A stretch of DNA of 64,000 nucleotides from Burkholderia sp. WSM2232 (GCF_000472545.1 NZ_AWZV01000009.1:62001-126000), one strand, 5' to 3'. Shown: positions 25,318 to 36,262, counted from the first letter of the stretch. The notes: generated by a model not told the origin, from the letters alone. Made by a program: numbers and translations.

Positions 25318-26292
25318 TTACGGCGTGATCACCACCTTGCCGATCACGCGCCGCTCGGCCATGTCGCGCAGCGCGCGCGCCGTTTCGTCGAGCGGATAGC
25401 GGGCGGACACATACGGCTTGAGCTTGCCTTCGCCGATCCAGCCGACCATCTGCGCGAACGCCGCGTGATTGCGCTCTGGCTCCCGGCGGGCAAAGTCTCC
25501 CCAGAACACGCCGACCACGCTCGCGCCTTTGAGCAGTGTCAGGTTAAGCGGCAGCTTCGGAATCTCGCCGTTCGCAAAACCGACCACCAGATAACGCCCG
25601 CGCCAGCCGATGCTGCGAAAGGCCGGCTCCGAGTAGACGCCGCCAACCGGATCGTAGATCACGTCGGGGCCCTGGCCGTCGGTGAGCGCCTTGATGCGCT
25701 CGCGCAGATCTTCGGTGCTGTAGTTGATGGTCGCGTCGGCGCCATGCTCGACGCACACGGCGAGCTTTTCATCGCTCGACGCGGCGGCGATCACGCGCGC
25801 GCCGAGCGCCTTGCCGATTTCCACCGCCGCGAGGCCGACGCCGCCCGCCGCGCCCAGCACGAGCATCGTCTCGCCGGCTTGCAGCGTGCCGCGATCCACC
25901 ACCGCGTGATGCGCCGTGCCGTACGCGAGCGTGAACGCCGCCGCCAGTTCAAAGTCGACGCCGTCCGCGAGCGGCACGCAGGCCGACTCGCCCGCGAGAG
26001 CCTGCTGCGCGAAGCCGCCGGAACCCGTGAACGCGACCACGCGCGAACCGGGCGCAAACTGCGTGACCCCCGCGCCGACCGCTCGCACGATGCCGGCGAC
26101 CTCGGAGCCTGGCGTGAAGGGTAGCGGCGGCTTGAACTGGTACTTGTTCTCGATGATCAGCACATCGGGAAAGTTGACGGAGGCGGCCTTCACGTCGATC
26201 ACGACGTGCCCCGGCGGCGGCTCGAGATCGGGCAGATCTTCGACGGTGAGGCTCTCAGGCGGTCCGTATTGATTGCAGCGAATCGCGCGCAT
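25318..26292 (-). CDS. NADPH:quinone reductase-like MDR oxidoreductase
   Basis: Predicted protein of 324 residues of the zinc-free quinone-oxidoreductase branch: [54 protein letters not shown], and the nucleotide-binding loop [20 protein letters not shown]. The likely reaction is NADPH-dependent reduction of quinones or activated alkenes. GGAG lies 6 bases before the ATG at 26292. It is separated from the importer operon by facing ends. Confidence 0.88.
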   Translation of the reverse strand: MRAIRCNQYGPPESLTVEDLPDLEPPPGHVVIDVKAASVNFPDVLIIENKYQFKPPLPFTPGSEVAGIVRAVGAGVTQFAPGSRVVAFTGSGGFAQQALAGESACVPLADGVDFELAAAFTLAYGTAHHAVVDRGTLQAGETMLVLGAAGGVGLAAVEIGKALGARVIAAASSDEKLAVCVEHGADATINYSTEDLRERIKALTDGQGPDVIYDPVGGVYSEPAFRSIGWRGRYLVVGFANGEIPKLPLNLTLLKGASVVGVFWGDFARREPERNHAAFAQMVGWIGEGKLKPYVSARYPLDETARALRDMAERRVIGKVVITP

Positions 26293-26435
26293 CGTGTCTC
26301 CATTCAGTCAGGGTTCGCAATGGCTTCGAGTGTAAAGCATGCGCACGACCGTACGCCTCGCGGCTGCGGCGCGGGCGCTTCCCACAGGCGGCGCGCCAAG
26401 CTTGCCGTGTCGTTCGCGCGCCTTGTTTCCTCGGT

Positions 26436-26441
26436 TACAAT
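26436..26441 (+). promoter_or_regulatory. -10 element directly before surE
   Basis: TACAAT ends 6 bases before the surE ATG, with no Shine-Dalgarno sequence between. The spacing puts the expected transcript start at the ATG, as seen for dnaX. No good -35 box was found. Confidence 0.4.
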
Positions 26442-26447
26442 CGCCGG

Positions 26448-27206
26448 ATGCGAATCCTACTCAGCAACGACGACGGTTATCTGGCGCCCGGCCTGGCCGC
26501 GCTTTACGAAGCGCTCAAGCCGCTTGCCGACGTGACCGTGATGGCGCCCGAACAGAATTGCAGCGGCGCGTCCAATTCCCTGACGCTGTCGCGGCCGCTG
26601 TCGGTCCTGCGCTCGGCAAACGGCTTCTACTACGTGAACGGCACGCCGACCGACTCGGTTCACATCGCGCTCACGGGCATGCTCGACCACACGCCCGACC
26701 TCGTCGTCTCGGGTATCAACAACGGCCAGAACATGGGCGAGGACACGCTCTACTCGGGCACCGTCGCGGCGGCTACCGAAGGCATCATGTTCGGCGTTCC
26801 GGCCATCGCGTTTTCGCTCGTCGACAAGGACTGGGTCCATCTCGAAGACGCGGTGCGCGTCGCCGCGGAGATCGTCGCGCATTACCTCGCGCATCCGCTG
26901 CCGGGGCATCCGCTTCTGAACGTCAATATCCCGAACCTGCCGTATGAGGAGTTGCGCGGCTGGCGCGTCACGCGTCTTGGCAAGCGGCATCCGTCGCAGC
27001 CGGTGATCCGCCAGACCAATCCACGCGGCGAGCCGATCTACTGGATCGGCCCCTCGGGCAGTGCACGCGATGCGAGCGAAGGCACCGATTTCCACGCGGT
27101 CGCCAACGGCCATGTCTCCATCACGCCGCTGCAACTCGATCTGACTCACACGCAGATGCTGCCCGCAGCACACGACTGGGCCCGCGCGGGCAGCGGCGCT
27201 TCATGA
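26448..27206 (+). CDS. surE: 5'/3'-nucleotidase SurE
   Basis: Predicted protein of 252 residues. It opens [16 protein letters not shown], in which N7, D8 and D9 belong to the metal site, and continues with [11 protein letters not shown] and [20 protein letters not shown]. SurE removes phosphate from nucleoside monophosphates and exopolyphosphate and supports stationary-phase survival. It is the first gene of surE-pcm-nlpD-rpoS; its stop overlaps the pcm start by 4 bases. Confidence 0.97.
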   Translation: MRILLSNDDGYLAPGLAALYEALKPLADVTVMAPEQNCSGASNSLTLSRPLSVLRSANGFYYVNGTPTDSVHIALTGMLDHTPDLVVSGINNGQNMGEDTLYSGTVAAATEGIMFGVPAIAFSLVDKDWVHLEDAVRVAAEIVAHYLAHPLPGHPLLNVNIPNLPYEELRGWRVTRLGKRHPSQPVIRQTNPRGEPIYWIGPSGSARDASEGTDFHAVANGHVSITPLQLDLTHTQMLPAAHDWARAGSGAS

Positions 27207-28306
27207 CGAACGAGCGCGCGAAGCGCTTCCCGCTGGGTCTCGAGGACCTGGTGCGCGAGCCGCGCCGGCCCGAAGGCCGCCCCGGGGAAATCCGCGCGGC
27301 GGCGCTTGCGGCGAGTGCCGCGCTCAATGCGCGGGCGCAGCCGGCGAAGAACCCGCAGGCCGGTGCGGCAGGCAAGGCGCAGCCGAAGCAGGGCAAAGCG
27401 TCCGCGTCGGTCGCAACCAGAGCAGCAGTATTGGCGCCGCCCAGGCCGCTTGCCGCACCGGCGCCCGTGGCAAAAACACCGGCGCGTCCCCTCCAGCAGA
27501 ACGCCAGCGCAGCGCGCCCTGTGCCCGCGACTGCTGCTGCGGCGTCGCCCGCGCGAACGGCCGGCAAGACTGCCGGGCCGGCTTCTGTGCCGGTGAAATC
27601 CGCGTCGGCTCGGCCCAACGAGCGCGGCAGCGCGCCGAACGTCGCGTTGAACGGCGCAATGGCATTGACCTCGGAACGGGTTCGCGAGCGCATGGTCGAA
27701 CGCCTGCGAGCGAACGGCGTGACCGATCAGCGCGTGTTGAGCGCCATGTCCGTGGTGCCGCGTCATATGTTCGTCGACCCTGGGCTCGCGGTTCAGGCCT
27801 ATGAGGATGCCGCGTTGCCCATCGGACATCACCAGACTATCTCGAAGCCGTCGGTGGTCGCGCGCATGATCGAGCTCGCCGCGGCCGGCCGTGCACTGAA
27901 CAACGTGCTCGAAATCGGTACGGGTTGCGGTTATCAGGCGGCGGTGCTGAGCCAGGTGGCGCGCGAGGTGTATTCGATCGAGCGGATCAAGCCGTTGTCC
28001 GAGCGCGCGAAGACAAACTTGCGTCCGCTGCGAATTCCGAATATCCGGCTGCACTATGGCGACGGACGTCTGGGGTTGCCATCGGCGGCGCCTTTCGACG
28101 CGATCCTGATCGCGGCGGCGGGCCTCGACGTACCGCAGGCATTACTTGAACAACTCGCGATCGGCGGCCGTCTGATCGCGCCGGTCGGCTCGCAGGAAGG
28201 GCAAAGCCAGGTGCTGACGCTCGTCGAGCGCCTCGGGCCGGCGCAGTGGCGCGAGTCGCAGCTTGATCGCGTTTTCTTTGTACCCTTAAAATCCGGAGTG
28301 ATTTGA
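27203..28306 (+). CDS. pcm: Protein-L-isoaspartate O-methyltransferase
   Basis: Predicted protein of 367 residues. The C-terminal 215 are the Pcm fold: [40 protein letters not shown] and the SAM loop [17 protein letters not shown]. It repairs isoaspartyl residues in aged proteins. The first 150 residues are an Ala/Pro/Lys-rich extension absent from E. coli Pcm (208 residues), probably disordered. The start codon overlaps the surE stop (ATGA), indicating translational coupling. Confidence 0.94.
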   Translation: MTNERAKRFPLGLEDLVREPRRPEGRPGEIRAAALAASAALNARAQPAKNPQAGAAGKAQPKQGKASASVATRAAVLAPPRPLAAPAPVAKTPARPLQQNASAARPVPATAAAASPARTAGKTAGPASVPVKSASARPNERGSAPNVALNGAMALTSERVRERMVERLRANGVTDQRVLSAMSVVPRHMFVDPGLAVQAYEDAALPIGHHQTISKPSVVARMIELAAAGRALNNVLEIGTGCGYQAAVLSQVAREVYSIERIKPLSERAKTNLRPLRIPNIRLHYGDGRLGLPSAAPFDAILIAAAGLDVPQALLEQLAIGGRLIAPVGSQEGQSQVLTLVERLGPAQWRESQLDRVFFVPLKSGVI

Positions 28307-28311
28307 CACCG

Positions 28312-29250
28312 ATGAGTATGTTGCGCGCGATGCAAAGAACCACCCTGAACGTCCCCATGTCCGTCACCCAGCGTAGCGTGTGCGTGCTCGCCTTGTCCCT
28401 GTTGATGACAGCTTGTGCATCCCGGCTCGACCAGGCGCCGGTCGTGGACCGCTCCGGCGGCAACGTGCTCGGCACGCAAGCCGCGCAGCAACCGGCGGTG
28501 CCGCTCGGCCCGCCGCCGCCTGGCTACTATCGCGTGAAGCCGGGCGACACGCTGTATCGGATCGCACTGGAGAACGGCCAGAACTACCGCGACATTTCCG
28601 CGTGGAACAATCTCACCAACCCCAATCAGATCGAGGTCGATCAACTGCTGCGCGTGGTGCCTCCGGGTGCAAACACCGCCGCGTTGACGCCTGGGGTGGC
28701 GACCGCGCCGATCGGCAGCAATGGCGCAGTGCAATCGGCGCCGCTCAATGGCAACGCGCCGGCAACGGGTGCCGCAGCCGGCGTCGCGGCGCCCCCAATC
28801 TACGGCTCGAGCACGAGCAGCGCCGCACTCACGCCGCCGTCGGCTGCCGCTGCCGCGAGCGATTCGAATGCCGGCGCATCTGGCAATACGAACTTCTCCT
28901 GGCCTGTGCGCGGACCGCTGCTCGGCACTTTTAACGATTCGACAAACAAAGGCGTGAATATTGGCGGTTCGGCGGGCGAGGCAGTCAAGGCTTCGGCAGA
29001 CGGCCGCGTGGTTTATGCCGGAAATGGGCTGCGTGGCTACGGCAATCTCATTATCATCAAGCATGACGCAACTTATCTCACCGCGTATGCACACAACCGC
29101 GCTTTGATGGTAAAAGAGGGGGACGCGGTGACGAAGGGGCAGAAAATCGCCGAGATGGGCAACAGCGATTCAGACCGCGTCATGTTGCATTTCGAAGTTC
29201 GCCGGCAGGGTAAACCTGTCGACCCACTGAAGTATTTGCCGCCGCAATAA
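28312..29250 (+). CDS. nlpD: NlpD lipoprotein, LysM and LytM domains
   Basis: Predicted protein of 312 residues. The lipobox LMTAC gives lipidated Cys35. A LysM peptidoglycan-binding domain (YRVKPGDTLYRIALENGQ) starts near 72, followed by an Ala/Ser-rich linker and a C-terminal LytM/M23 domain. The first zinc-ligand position is changed (GVNIGG where active enzymes have an HxGxD motif), so it is probably a non-catalytic amidase activator as in E. coli. A TTG at 28303 is an alternative start closer to the GGAG. The rpoS promoter may lie within it. Confidence 0.93.
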   Translation: MSMLRAMQRTTLNVPMSVTQRSVCVLALSLLMTACASRLDQAPVVDRSGGNVLGTQAAQQPAVPLGPPPPGYYRVKPGDTLYRIALENGQNYRDISAWNNLTNPNQIEVDQLLRVVPPGANTAALTPGVATAPIGSNGAVQSAPLNGNAPATGAAAGVAAPPIYGSSTSSAALTPPSAAAAASDSNAGASGNTNFSWPVRGPLLGTFNDSTNKGVNIGGSAGEAVKASADGRVVYAGNGLRGYGNLIIIKHDATYLTAYAHNRALMVKEGDAVTKGQKIAEMGNSDSDRVMLHFEVRRQGKPVDPLKYLPPQ

Positions 29251-29261
29251 GCGATACGACC

Positions 29262-30350
29262 ATGCCGAAATCGAAGCGCCGCCTGCCGCAAGCCGAATCT
29301 GAAACGATCAGCGATGCCACGTCCGCTTCGGTGGACGACAGCGGCGCGTCGGAAGCGGAAGAAGAGCTTGCAGAGGAGCGCGAGCTCGACGACCGTCAGA
29401 GCGCGGAAGAAGGCAGCGAGGGCAGCGAGGCGCGCGAGGGCGCAAGCGAGGCGGTCCCGGACGCAGACGACTTCCGGGCGCTCCTGCAAGCCGAGCTGAC
29501 GGCAGACACCATCCAGCACTATCTGAACCGCATCAGCGTAAAGCCGCTCCTCACGGTCGAGGAAGAGCAGAAATACTCGCGTCTCGCGAAGGCGGGCGAG
29601 TTCGAGGCGCGGCAGGTCATGATCGAGCGCAACCTGCGGCTTGTCGTCAGCATCGCTAAGGGTTATCTGAACCGCGGCGTGCCTCTTCTCGATCTGATAG
29701 AAGAGGGCAACCTCGGCTTGATGCATGCCATCGAGAAGTTCGATCCCACCCGGGGCTTCCGGTTTTCTACCTACGCGACCTGGTGGATCCGACAGAGTAT
29801 CGAGCGCGCGATCATGAACCAGGCGCGCACCGTGCGGCTGCCGGTGCACGTGATTCGCGAGCTCAACCAGGTGCTGCGGGCCAAGCGCCATCTGGAAAAA
29901 AATTCGATGAATTCCGGCGAGGCCGCCGAGCGGCGCGACGCCAGCATCGACGACATCGCTTATCTGACCGGCAAAACCGCCGACGAAGTCACGGACATTC
30001 TTGCGCTGAACGAGCACACGGCCTCGCTGGATGCGCCGCTCGATCTCGATCCTGCCAGCAGTCTGCTCGACCTGTTGTCGGACGACCAGAGCCAGTCGCC
30101 CGACGCGGAGGTTCAGCATCGCGAGCTCGAAACGCTCACGCGTGCGTGGCTCGCCCGCTTGTCGGACAAGCATCGCCACGTGATCGAGCGGCGCTTCGGT
30201 CTGAACCACATCGAACCGGCCACGCTCGAAGAGCTGGCCGACGAAATGGGCCTCACGCGCGAGCGTGTGCGCCAGATCCAACAGGAAGCGCTTGTGAGAT
30301 TAAAGCGCTTCTTCGCCTCCAACGGCGTCCGGAAAGACGCCGTTCTCTGA
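29262..30350 (+). CDS. rpoS: RNA polymerase sigma factor RpoS
   Basis: Predicted protein of 362 residues. An acidic N-terminus (1-80) precedes region 1.2, region 2 (NLRLVVSIAKGYLNRGVPLL, EGNLGLMHAIEKFDP, the -10 binding helix FSTYATWWIRQSIERAI), region 3 and region 4 (RVRQIQQEALVRLKR). It directs stationary-phase and stress transcription. It is 11 bases downstream of nlpD, the classic position. The acidic leader is longer than in E. coli RpoS (330 residues). Confidence 0.96.
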   Translation: MPKSKRRLPQAESETISDATSASVDDSGASEAEEELAEERELDDRQSAEEGSEGSEAREGASEAVPDADDFRALLQAELTADTIQHYLNRISVKPLLTVEEEQKYSRLAKAGEFEARQVMIERNLRLVVSIAKGYLNRGVPLLDLIEEGNLGLMHAIEKFDPTRGFRFSTYATWWIRQSIERAIMNQARTVRLPVHVIRELNQVLRAKRHLEKNSMNSGEAAERRDASIDDIAYLTGKTADEVTDILALNEHTASLDAPLDLDPASSLLDLLSDDQSQSPDAEVQHRELETLTRAWLARLSDKHRHVIERRFGLNHIEPATLEELADEMGLTRERVRQIQQEALVRLKRFFASNGVRKDAVL

Positions 30351-30354
30351 CTTG

Positions 30355-31131
30355 ATGACACCTATTCTGGTTTTCGACATCGAGACGATTCCCGATGTCG
30401 CCGGCATCCGCCGTCTTGAAGATTTGCCCGCCACGATGAGCGACGCCGAAGTCGCCGAGCACGCGTTCGCCGCGCGTCGCGAGAAAACCGGCAGCGATTT
30501 TCTGCCGCATCACCTGCAACGTATCGCCGCCATTTCCTGCGTGTTCCGGGACAACAACGGTTTTCGCGTGCGCTCGCTCGGCACGCCGGAAGACGGCGAA
30601 GCGGCGCTCGTCCAGTCGTTCTATCGCGTGATCGAGAAGTACACGCCGCAACTGGTTTCATGGAACGGCGGCGGCTTCGACCTGCCCGTGCTGAACTACC
30701 GCGCGCTCGTCAACGGCATTCCCGCGTACCGGTTCTGGGATCTCGGCGAGGACGACCGCGAGTTCAAGTGGAACAACTACATCAGCCGCTACCACGCGCG
30801 TCACACCGACCTGATGGACGTGCTTGCCATGTACCAGGCACGCGCCAACGCGCCGCTCGACGCGCTCGCGAAAATGTGCGGCTTTCCCGGCAAGATGGGC
30901 ATGGACGGCAGCCAGGTCTGGCATGCGTTCCAGGAAGGGCGCATCGAAGAAATCCGCAACTACTGCGAGACGGACGTAGTCAATACGTATCTGCTCTATT
31001 GCCGCTTCCAGTTGATTCGCGGCGGGTTTTCCGCCGCGGAGTATGCTGACGAGATCACCCTGGTGAAGAACGCGCTGGCGCTGGAAACGGCGCCGCAGTG
31101 GGCTGAATATCTGGCGGCGTTCGACCAGTAG
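30355..31131 (+). CDS. PolB-like 3'-5' exonuclease
   Basis: Predicted protein of 258 residues. DEDD-type motifs are present: ILVFDIETIPD (Exo I, D8 and E10), LVSWNGGGFDLPVLNYR (Exo II) and IRNYCETDVVNTYLLY (Exo III). It belongs to the stand-alone exonucleases related to the B-family polymerase proofreading domain. Substrate and role are unknown. The ATG at 30355 directly follows a TTG and lies 4 bases after the rpoS stop, so it may be cotranscribed with rpoS. Confidence 0.85.
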   Translation: MTPILVFDIETIPDVAGIRRLEDLPATMSDAEVAEHAFAARREKTGSDFLPHHLQRIAAISCVFRDNNGFRVRSLGTPEDGEAALVQSFYRVIEKYTPQLVSWNGGGFDLPVLNYRALVNGIPAYRFWDLGEDDREFKWNNYISRYHARHTDLMDVLAMYQARANAPLDALAKMCGFPGKMGMDGSQVWHAFQEGRIEEIRNYCETDVVNTYLLYCRFQLIRGGFSAAEYADEITLVKNALALETAPQWAEYLAAFDQ

Positions 31132-31220
31132 CAGCGCGGCCGTGTGAACGGGCCCGAGGCGCCACGCACGTCGGCTTCGTCTACAATCTCGCCTTTCCCA
31201 AGTTTGTCAGGAAGTAGCAG

Positions 31221-32651
31221 GTGTCCCGAACTGCCCCCCACCGTCGCTCGCCGAAGCGCCCGTCCAGGTACCACAAGGCGCCCGCTGCGGCTGCTCCGGT
31301 CGTGCCGACCGGCAATGAGCCGGTCGTCGAAATCGTTTCGCTCGACATGGAAGCGCGCGGAGTTGGCCGCGTCGAGACCGAGGATGGCACGCCCGGCAAG
31401 GTGATCTTTGTCGAAGGCGCGCTTCCCGGCGAGCGCGTGAGCTACTCGACGCATCGCAGCAAGCCGAAGTTCGAGCAGGCCGAAGTCGTTCAGGTGTTCC
31501 GCGAAAGCGTGATCCGCACCGCACCGAAATGCGATTACTTTGCCATTTGCGGCGGCTGCTCCATGCAGCATCTGGACATTCGCGCGCAGGTGGCGGTAAA
31601 GCAGCGCGTGCTCGAAGACAACCTTCTGCATCTTGCGAAGCTGCGCCCGGAAACCGTGTTCCGGCCGATTCACGGACCGGCATGGGGTTATCGCTATCGC
31701 GCGCGTCTCGCGGTGCGCTTTCTGCCGGAGAAAGGCGGCATGCGCATCGGCTTTCATGAGAAAAAGAGCAGCTATATCGCAGACATGAAAACCTGCGAGG
31801 TGCTGCCGCCGCATGTGTCGGCCATGCTGATGCCGCTGCGCTTCATGGTGCGCAAGCTTTCCATTTACGACCGCATGCCGCAGTTGGAACTGGCGGTCGG
31901 CTCGTCGGTCACCGCGCTGGTGGTGCGCAACCTCGAGCCCTTGACCGAGGCCGACGAGCAGGTGCTGCGCGAGTTCGCCGACGAGCACAAGGTGCAGTTC
32001 TGGATTCAGCCCGGCGGCCCGGACACGGTCACGCCGCTGTATCCGCTCGACGTGCAGCTCGACTACACGCTGCCCGAGTACGACATTCGCATGCCGTTCA
32101 AGCCGACCGACTTCACGCAGGTCAATCACGCAATCAACCGCGTGCTGGTGGGCCGCGCGCTGCGCTTGCTCGCGCCCGCGCGCACGGACCGCGTGCTCGA
32201 CCTGTTCTGCGGGATCGGCAATTTCACGCTGCCGCTCGCGCGTATTGCGAAAGAGGTGGTGGGCATCGAGGGCAGCGAAGTCCTGACTTCGCGCGCGCTG
32301 GCGAACGCAGAGCTGAATGGCGTGGCGGGGCGTACGTCGTTTGCCTGCCGCAATCTCTTCGAAGTCACCGCCGACGACCTGCGCGCGCTCGGCCATTTCG
32401 ACAAGTTCCTGATCGATCCGCCGCGCGAAGGCGCGCTGGCCGTCGCGAAGGCGCTGGCCGAGATCGCGCAGAGCGGCACGGGGCCGCTGCCTGCGCGCAT
32501 TGTCTACGTGTCGTGTAATCCGTCGACGCTGGCCCGCGACTCGGGCCTGCTCGTGCACGAGGCGGGCTACCGGCTGGTGGGCGCGGGCGTCGTCAACATG
32601 TTCCCGCACACCTCACATGTGGAGTCGATTGCGCTGTTCGAGCGCGACTGA
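31221..32651 (+). CDS. rlmD: 23S rRNA (uracil-1939-C5) methyltransferase RlmD
   Basis: Predicted protein of 476 residues. A TRAM domain (about 33-95) is followed by Fe-S cysteines C104, C110 and C113 plus a fourth in DMKTCEV, the SAM loop [14 protein letters not shown] near 330, and the nucleophile region [13 protein letters not shown]. It methylates U1939 of 23S rRNA. The start is GTG at 31221 with AGGAAG upstream, and a TACAAT box lies at 31182-31187. The basic first 25 residues are typical of the group. Confidence 0.95.
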   Translation: MSRTAPHRRSPKRPSRYHKAPAAAAPVVPTGNEPVVEIVSLDMEARGVGRVETEDGTPGKVIFVEGALPGERVSYSTHRSKPKFEQAEVVQVFRESVIRTAPKCDYFAICGGCSMQHLDIRAQVAVKQRVLEDNLLHLAKLRPETVFRPIHGPAWGYRYRARLAVRFLPEKGGMRIGFHEKKSSYIADMKTCEVLPPHVSAMLMPLRFMVRKLSIYDRMPQLELAVGSSVTALVVRNLEPLTEADEQVLREFADEHKVQFWIQPGGPDTVTPLYPLDVQLDYTLPEYDIRMPFKPTDFTQVNHAINRVLVGRALRLLAPARTDRVLDLFCGIGNFTLPLARIAKEVVGIEGSEVLTSRALANAELNGVAGRTSFACRNLFEVTADDLRALGHFDKFLIDPPREGALAVAKALAEIAQSGTGPLPARIVYVSCNPSTLARDSGLLVHEAGYRLVGAGVVNMFPHTSHVESIALFERD

Positions 32652-32694
32652 TTCTGCGCACCGCGCGCACGCGCTTTGGGCTCGTGCATAAAGC

Positions 32695-32726
32695 AAAACG
32701 CCACGACTGTGAAGTCGTGGCGTTTT
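32695..32726. terminator. Bidirectional terminator between rlmD and bamD
   Basis: A 14-bp perfect stem (32695-32708 with 32713-32726), GTGA loop, with A bases on the left arm and T bases on the right, so it can stop both rlmD (plus) and bamD (minus). Confidence 0.88.
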
Positions 32727-32777
32727 GTCGTGAAGCAATCTTGAGCCGGTTTCAGACCGGCGCGCGGCTTAAGCGGC

Positions 32778-33638
32778 TTAGAACTGCCACCACGACTTCT
32801 CCTTGCCCGGCCTTGGCCGACCCGTGACATAGGGGCTGTCGGGGAAGGTGCCGGCGAGCACGCGCTTCGTGTCGTCGGCGAGTTGCGGCTGGTTCAGCTT
32901 TTCGTACGACAGCATCATGATGTGCAGCGCGTCTTCGATAGCCGGCGCGTTCTTGTACTCCTTCAACGCGAGCTGCGCGCGGTTGATGGCGGCGACAAAG
33001 GCGCCGCGGCGGTAGTAGTAGTCAGCCGCGTGCACTTCGTGCGAGGCCAGCGCGTTCACGATATAGCGCATGCGTTGCGCGGCGTCCGGCGCGTATTTGC
33101 TGTTCGGGTATCGGTCCACCACCACCTTGAAGGCGTCGTACGACTCGCGCAGCGACTTGGGATCGCGCTCGCTCATGTCCTGACCGGAAAAGCGGCCGAA
33201 CAGACCGAGGTCGTCGTTGAAGTGGATCATGCCCTTCAGGTAGTACGCGTAGGCGATGTCCGGATGATCCGGGTGCAGCTGGATGAAGCGGTCGATAGCC
33301 TGGTCTGCGGCCGCGGTTTCATTGTCTTTCCAGTTGCAGTACGCAACGTTGATCTGCGCCTGCTGTGCGAAGTGGCCGAACGGGTCGCGGCCTTCGAGCA
33401 TTTCGAAGTATTTCGCGCACTTGCCGTAGTCGCCGCCGTTCAGGGCGTCGTTCGCCTCCGTATATAATTTGTTGTTGTTCCACGTTGCCGTTTCGTCGGT
33501 CTTCTCCGGCAGGCCGTGGCAAGCCGCAACAACCGCGACGGCTGCGGCACACGCAATGTATCCGGCCACTTTCCGGGCCGCGCTCTTCATGGCCTTCAAA
33601 TTGATCGCCGCTTTAGTGATGGTGTTCAAGGCTCGCAT
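32778..33638 (-). CDS. bamD: Outer-membrane assembly lipoprotein BamD
   Basis: Predicted protein of 286 residues. A signal peptide ends at a lipobox VVAAC, and the mature part has TPR-like repeats: [40 protein letters not shown] and [20 protein letters not shown]. BamD is an essential partner of BamA in inserting outer-membrane proteins. The start at 33638 gives the longer basic leader; an ATG at 33590 (MKSAARK) would give a textbook lipoprotein signal and is equally plausible. It is divergent from rluD. Confidence 0.94.
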   Translation of the reverse strand: MRALNTITKAAINLKAMKSAARKVAGYIACAAAVAVVAACHGLPEKTDETATWNNNKLYTEANDALNGGDYGKCAKYFEMLEGRDPFGHFAQQAQINVAYCNWKDNETAAADQAIDRFIQLHPDHPDIAYAYYLKGMIHFNDDLGLFGRFSGQDMSERDPKSLRESYDAFKVVVDRYPNSKYAPDAAQRMRYIVNALASHEVHAADYYYRRGAFVAAINRAQLALKEYKNAPAIEDALHIMMLSYEKLNQPQLADDTKRVLAGTFPDSPYVTGRPRPGKEKSWWQF

Positions 33639-33676
33639 TTTCCAGTCTAGCTTTACGTCCAGGTGACCCAGACTCA

Positions 33677-34960
33677 ATGACCCGCTCAAATACTCCAGGC
33701 GCTGCAACCGGTGCCCGGAATAGCAACGAAGATTATAACGTAAGCGCCGACCCCGCCGACGCGTTGGGCCCCGATTCGCTCGACGACGACCTGGGCGCCG
33801 AGGCGCTCGGCAAGGCCGCGCTGGCGAGCACCGTGCCGAGCGTCGCGAACCGCGTCACGGACGAAACGCCGCGCACGGTCGTCGTGCCCGACGAACTGGC
33901 GGGCGAGCGTCTCGACAAGGTGCTTGCCCGCGTGTTTCCCGAATTCTCGCGCAACCGTCTGCAAAGCTGGATCGAGGCGGAGCGTGTGCGCATCGACGGC
34001 AAGCCCGCAAAGATTCGCCAGCCGGTGCCGCTTGGCGCGAGCATCGAACTCGTGCCGGATCTGCTGCCCGAGCAGCTCGCGTTCACGCCCGAGCCGGTGC
34101 CGCTCGAGATCGTGTTCGAGGACGACACGCTCGTCGTCATCAACAAGCCGGCCGGCATGGTCGTGCATCCGGCGGCCGGCAACTGGAGCGGCACGGTGCT
34201 CAACGGCCTGCTGTACCGCTACGGCGACGCGGCGGCGGGTCTGCCGCGCGCGGGCATCGTGCATCGGCTCGACAAGGAAACCTCGGGTCTGATGGTGGTC
34301 GCGCGCACGCTGGAGGCGCAGACCGACCTCGTGCGGCAGTTGCAGGCGCGCACGGTGAAGCGCCGCTACCTTGCGCTCGTGTGGGGCAATATGCCCGAAG
34401 AAGGCACGATCGACGCGCCGATCGGGCGCGATCCGCGTGAACGCACGCGCATGGCAGTGGTCACGGGCGCCTCGGGCAAACCGGCGCGCACGCATTTCCG
34501 CCGCGTGGACACGGCGATCTGGCAACGGCAGCCGGTGACCGCCATTCACTGCGATCTCGAAACCGGCCGCACCCATCAGATTCGCGTGCACTGCGCACAT
34601 ATCGGCCATCCGCTGCTTGGCGATCCCGTGTATGGGCGCGCGCGCGGCAAGCGCTCGGTCACGCCGCTGCCGGGCGAGTTCGCGCGCCAGGCGCTGCACG
34701 CGTGGCGCCTCGGCCTGATTCATCCGAAGACCGGCCGCAGCATGCAATGGCGCGCGGACGTGCCCGAAGACATGGCGGCGCTGTCGGCGGCGCTCGGCCT
34801 CGGTCGCGACGATGCAGGCGAGTTCGACGACGCGTACTATGAGGAAGACGGCTACGAAGCAGCGTCTGGCGACGGGCCGATGGAAGACGACTACGACGAG
34901 AGCGAAGACGAAGCCGACTCCCACTCCCACCGCATGCAAGACGAGGATGACCGCGCATGA
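33677..34960 (+). CDS. rluD: 23S rRNA pseudouridine synthase RluD
   Basis: Predicted protein of 427 residues. An S4 domain (about 75-130, [20 protein letters not shown]) precedes the RluA-type catalytic domain with [15 protein letters not shown], the catalytic Asp in [14 protein letters not shown] and [11 protein letters not shown]. It makes pseudouridines in helix 69 of 23S rRNA. A 70-residue leader and an acidic, His-containing C-terminal tail of about 50 residues extend the usual 326-residue protein. Divergent from bamD, an arrangement also found in E. coli relatives. Confidence 0.94.
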   Translation: MTRSNTPGAATGARNSNEDYNVSADPADALGPDSLDDDLGAEALGKAALASTVPSVANRVTDETPRTVVVPDELAGERLDKVLARVFPEFSRNRLQSWIEAERVRIDGKPAKIRQPVPLGASIELVPDLLPEQLAFTPEPVPLEIVFEDDTLVVINKPAGMVVHPAAGNWSGTVLNGLLYRYGDAAAGLPRAGIVHRLDKETSGLMVVARTLEAQTDLVRQLQARTVKRRYLALVWGNMPEEGTIDAPIGRDPRERTRMAVVTGASGKPARTHFRRVDTAIWQRQPVTAIHCDLETGRTHQIRVHCAHIGHPLLGDPVYGRARGKRSVTPLPGEFARQALHAWRLGLIHPKTGRSMQWRADVPEDMAALSAALGLGRDDAGEFDDAYYEEDGYEAASGDGPMEDDYDESEDEADSHSHRMQDEDDRA

Positions 34961-35820
34961 TGACAAGCCTGCCCGAACTGAGTTTTGCCGACGTCGTGCA
35001 ACCCGCATGGAACGTTGCGCCGCGCGTGCGCGCGCTCGTCACGACGCGCAGCGGCGGCGTGAGCGGGCCGCCGTTCGGCCGCTGGCAGGATGGCGCGGAC
35101 CAGCCCGGCGGCCTGAATCTGGGCATGAAGTCCGGTGACGATCTGGCCGCGGTCGCGGCCAATCGGGCACGGCTTCTCGCGCTTGCCGGAGTGAGCGAGG
35201 CGGCCTGGCTTGCGCAGGTGCACGGCGCGCAGATTCTTCGCGCCGAAGACGCGCTGCGCGCAGCGCAGGCAAACGGTACGCCGCCGCAAGCGGATGCAAG
35301 CGTCACCGACCGCGCGGGCATAGCCTGCGTGGTGATGGTGGCGGACTGCATGCCGGTGCTTCTGTGCGACGAGGCGGGGCGCGCGGTGGGCGCCGCGCAC
35401 GCCGGATGGCGCGGGCTTGCCGCAGGTATCGTCGAGCAGACGGCCAGTCGTGTCGCCGCATTGGCCGGCGTGGAGGCGAGTGCGCTGCATGCGTATCTCG
35501 GGCCGTGCATCGGCCCCGAGTCGTTCGAAGTCGGGCCGGACGTGCGCGACGCCTTCATGAACGCCGCCCATGCGAATGAACGCGATGCGACCGCAGCCGC
35601 GTTCGCCGCGCATCCGCGCAACGCCGGAAAATATCTGGCGGACCTTCCCGCGTTGGCGCGCCTGCGCTTGCAGCGGCTCGGCGTCGCGCGCGTCGTCGGC
35701 GGCGATCTGTGCACGGTCAGCGAGCGGGAGCGTTTTTATTCGTACCGCCGCGACCGCGAGACGGGGCGCATGGCCGCGCTGATCTGGCTGGATGACAAAG
35801 CCCAGACACTCGGCGACTGA
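34957..35820 (+). CDS. pgeF: Peptidoglycan editing factor PgeF (laccase domain)
   Basis: Predicted protein of 287 residues with the family's metal and active-site segments: [24 protein letters not shown] and [15 protein letters not shown], then [14 protein letters not shown]. Related proteins were described as multicopper oxidases, but YfiH/PgeF removes L-Ser wrongly added to UDP-MurNAc. Its start overlaps the rluD stop (ATGA), and rluD-pgeF (rluD-yfiH) is a widely conserved pair. Confidence 0.93.
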   Translation: MMTSLPELSFADVVQPAWNVAPRVRALVTTRSGGVSGPPFGRWQDGADQPGGLNLGMKSGDDLAAVAANRARLLALAGVSEAAWLAQVHGAQILRAEDALRAAQANGTPPQADASVTDRAGIACVVMVADCMPVLLCDEAGRAVGAAHAGWRGLAAGIVEQTASRVAALAGVEASALHAYLGPCIGPESFEVGPDVRDAFMNAAHANERDATAAAFAAHPRNAGKYLADLPALARLRLQRLGVARVVGGDLCTVSERERFYSYRRDRETGRMAALIWLDDKAQTLGD

Positions 35821-36262
35821 CGAACAGGAGCACGGCCCGGCTGCGTACGAAGGGGCGCCGCGAACATCGCAGACCAGCAAGTTGGTCGTACCCCGGCCGC
35901 GCGTTTTTTGCTGCACTGCCGGAAGGGTCGGCGAGCCGCCGGCCCCGCCAGTCACCGATGTGCGGCATTGAACGATTATCTGAATTAAGCGTGGCGATAC
36001 CGCGGTTTTTTCAGCATCCGCCATTCATTTGACATATGTCCGAAAACACCTGTGCGTCTTACAGGGAAAACGATAATTAAAAAACTATCGCACTGCGGCA
36101 AAATCGGGAACGAGCATTGACATGCCTTGCGATGGGGAGCAAGAATGTTCCCCACAGCTCCTCGTACATGGGACAGGGCGTGACGAGGTCGCGAGCGATC
36201 GCCCACGTGCGCAAGAACCTGCCTCTCAACCGTCCGCAAGGACTTACCGGTCAAAAGCAGGT
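35821..36262. other. 442-bp gap between pgeF and phaC
   Basis: Holds an A/T-rich region (35985-36120) unlike the surrounding sequence, with two TTGACA boxes (36029-36034 and 36117-36122). Only the second has a plausible -10. No gene is supported; the frame open through the phaC start lacks a ribosome binding site further up. Confidence 0.55.
36117..36146 (+). promoter_or_regulatory. Candidate sigma-70 promoter of phaC
   Basis: TTGACA (36117-36122), 18-base spacer, AAGAAT (36141-36146), about 115 bases before the phaC ATG. The -35 box is perfect and the -10 matches at four of six positions. Confidence 0.5.

Noticed and set aside
36122..36262. Longer PhaC starting at 36122
   Set aside because: The added 47 residues are unlike PhaC N-termini, and the promoter candidate overlaps this start.
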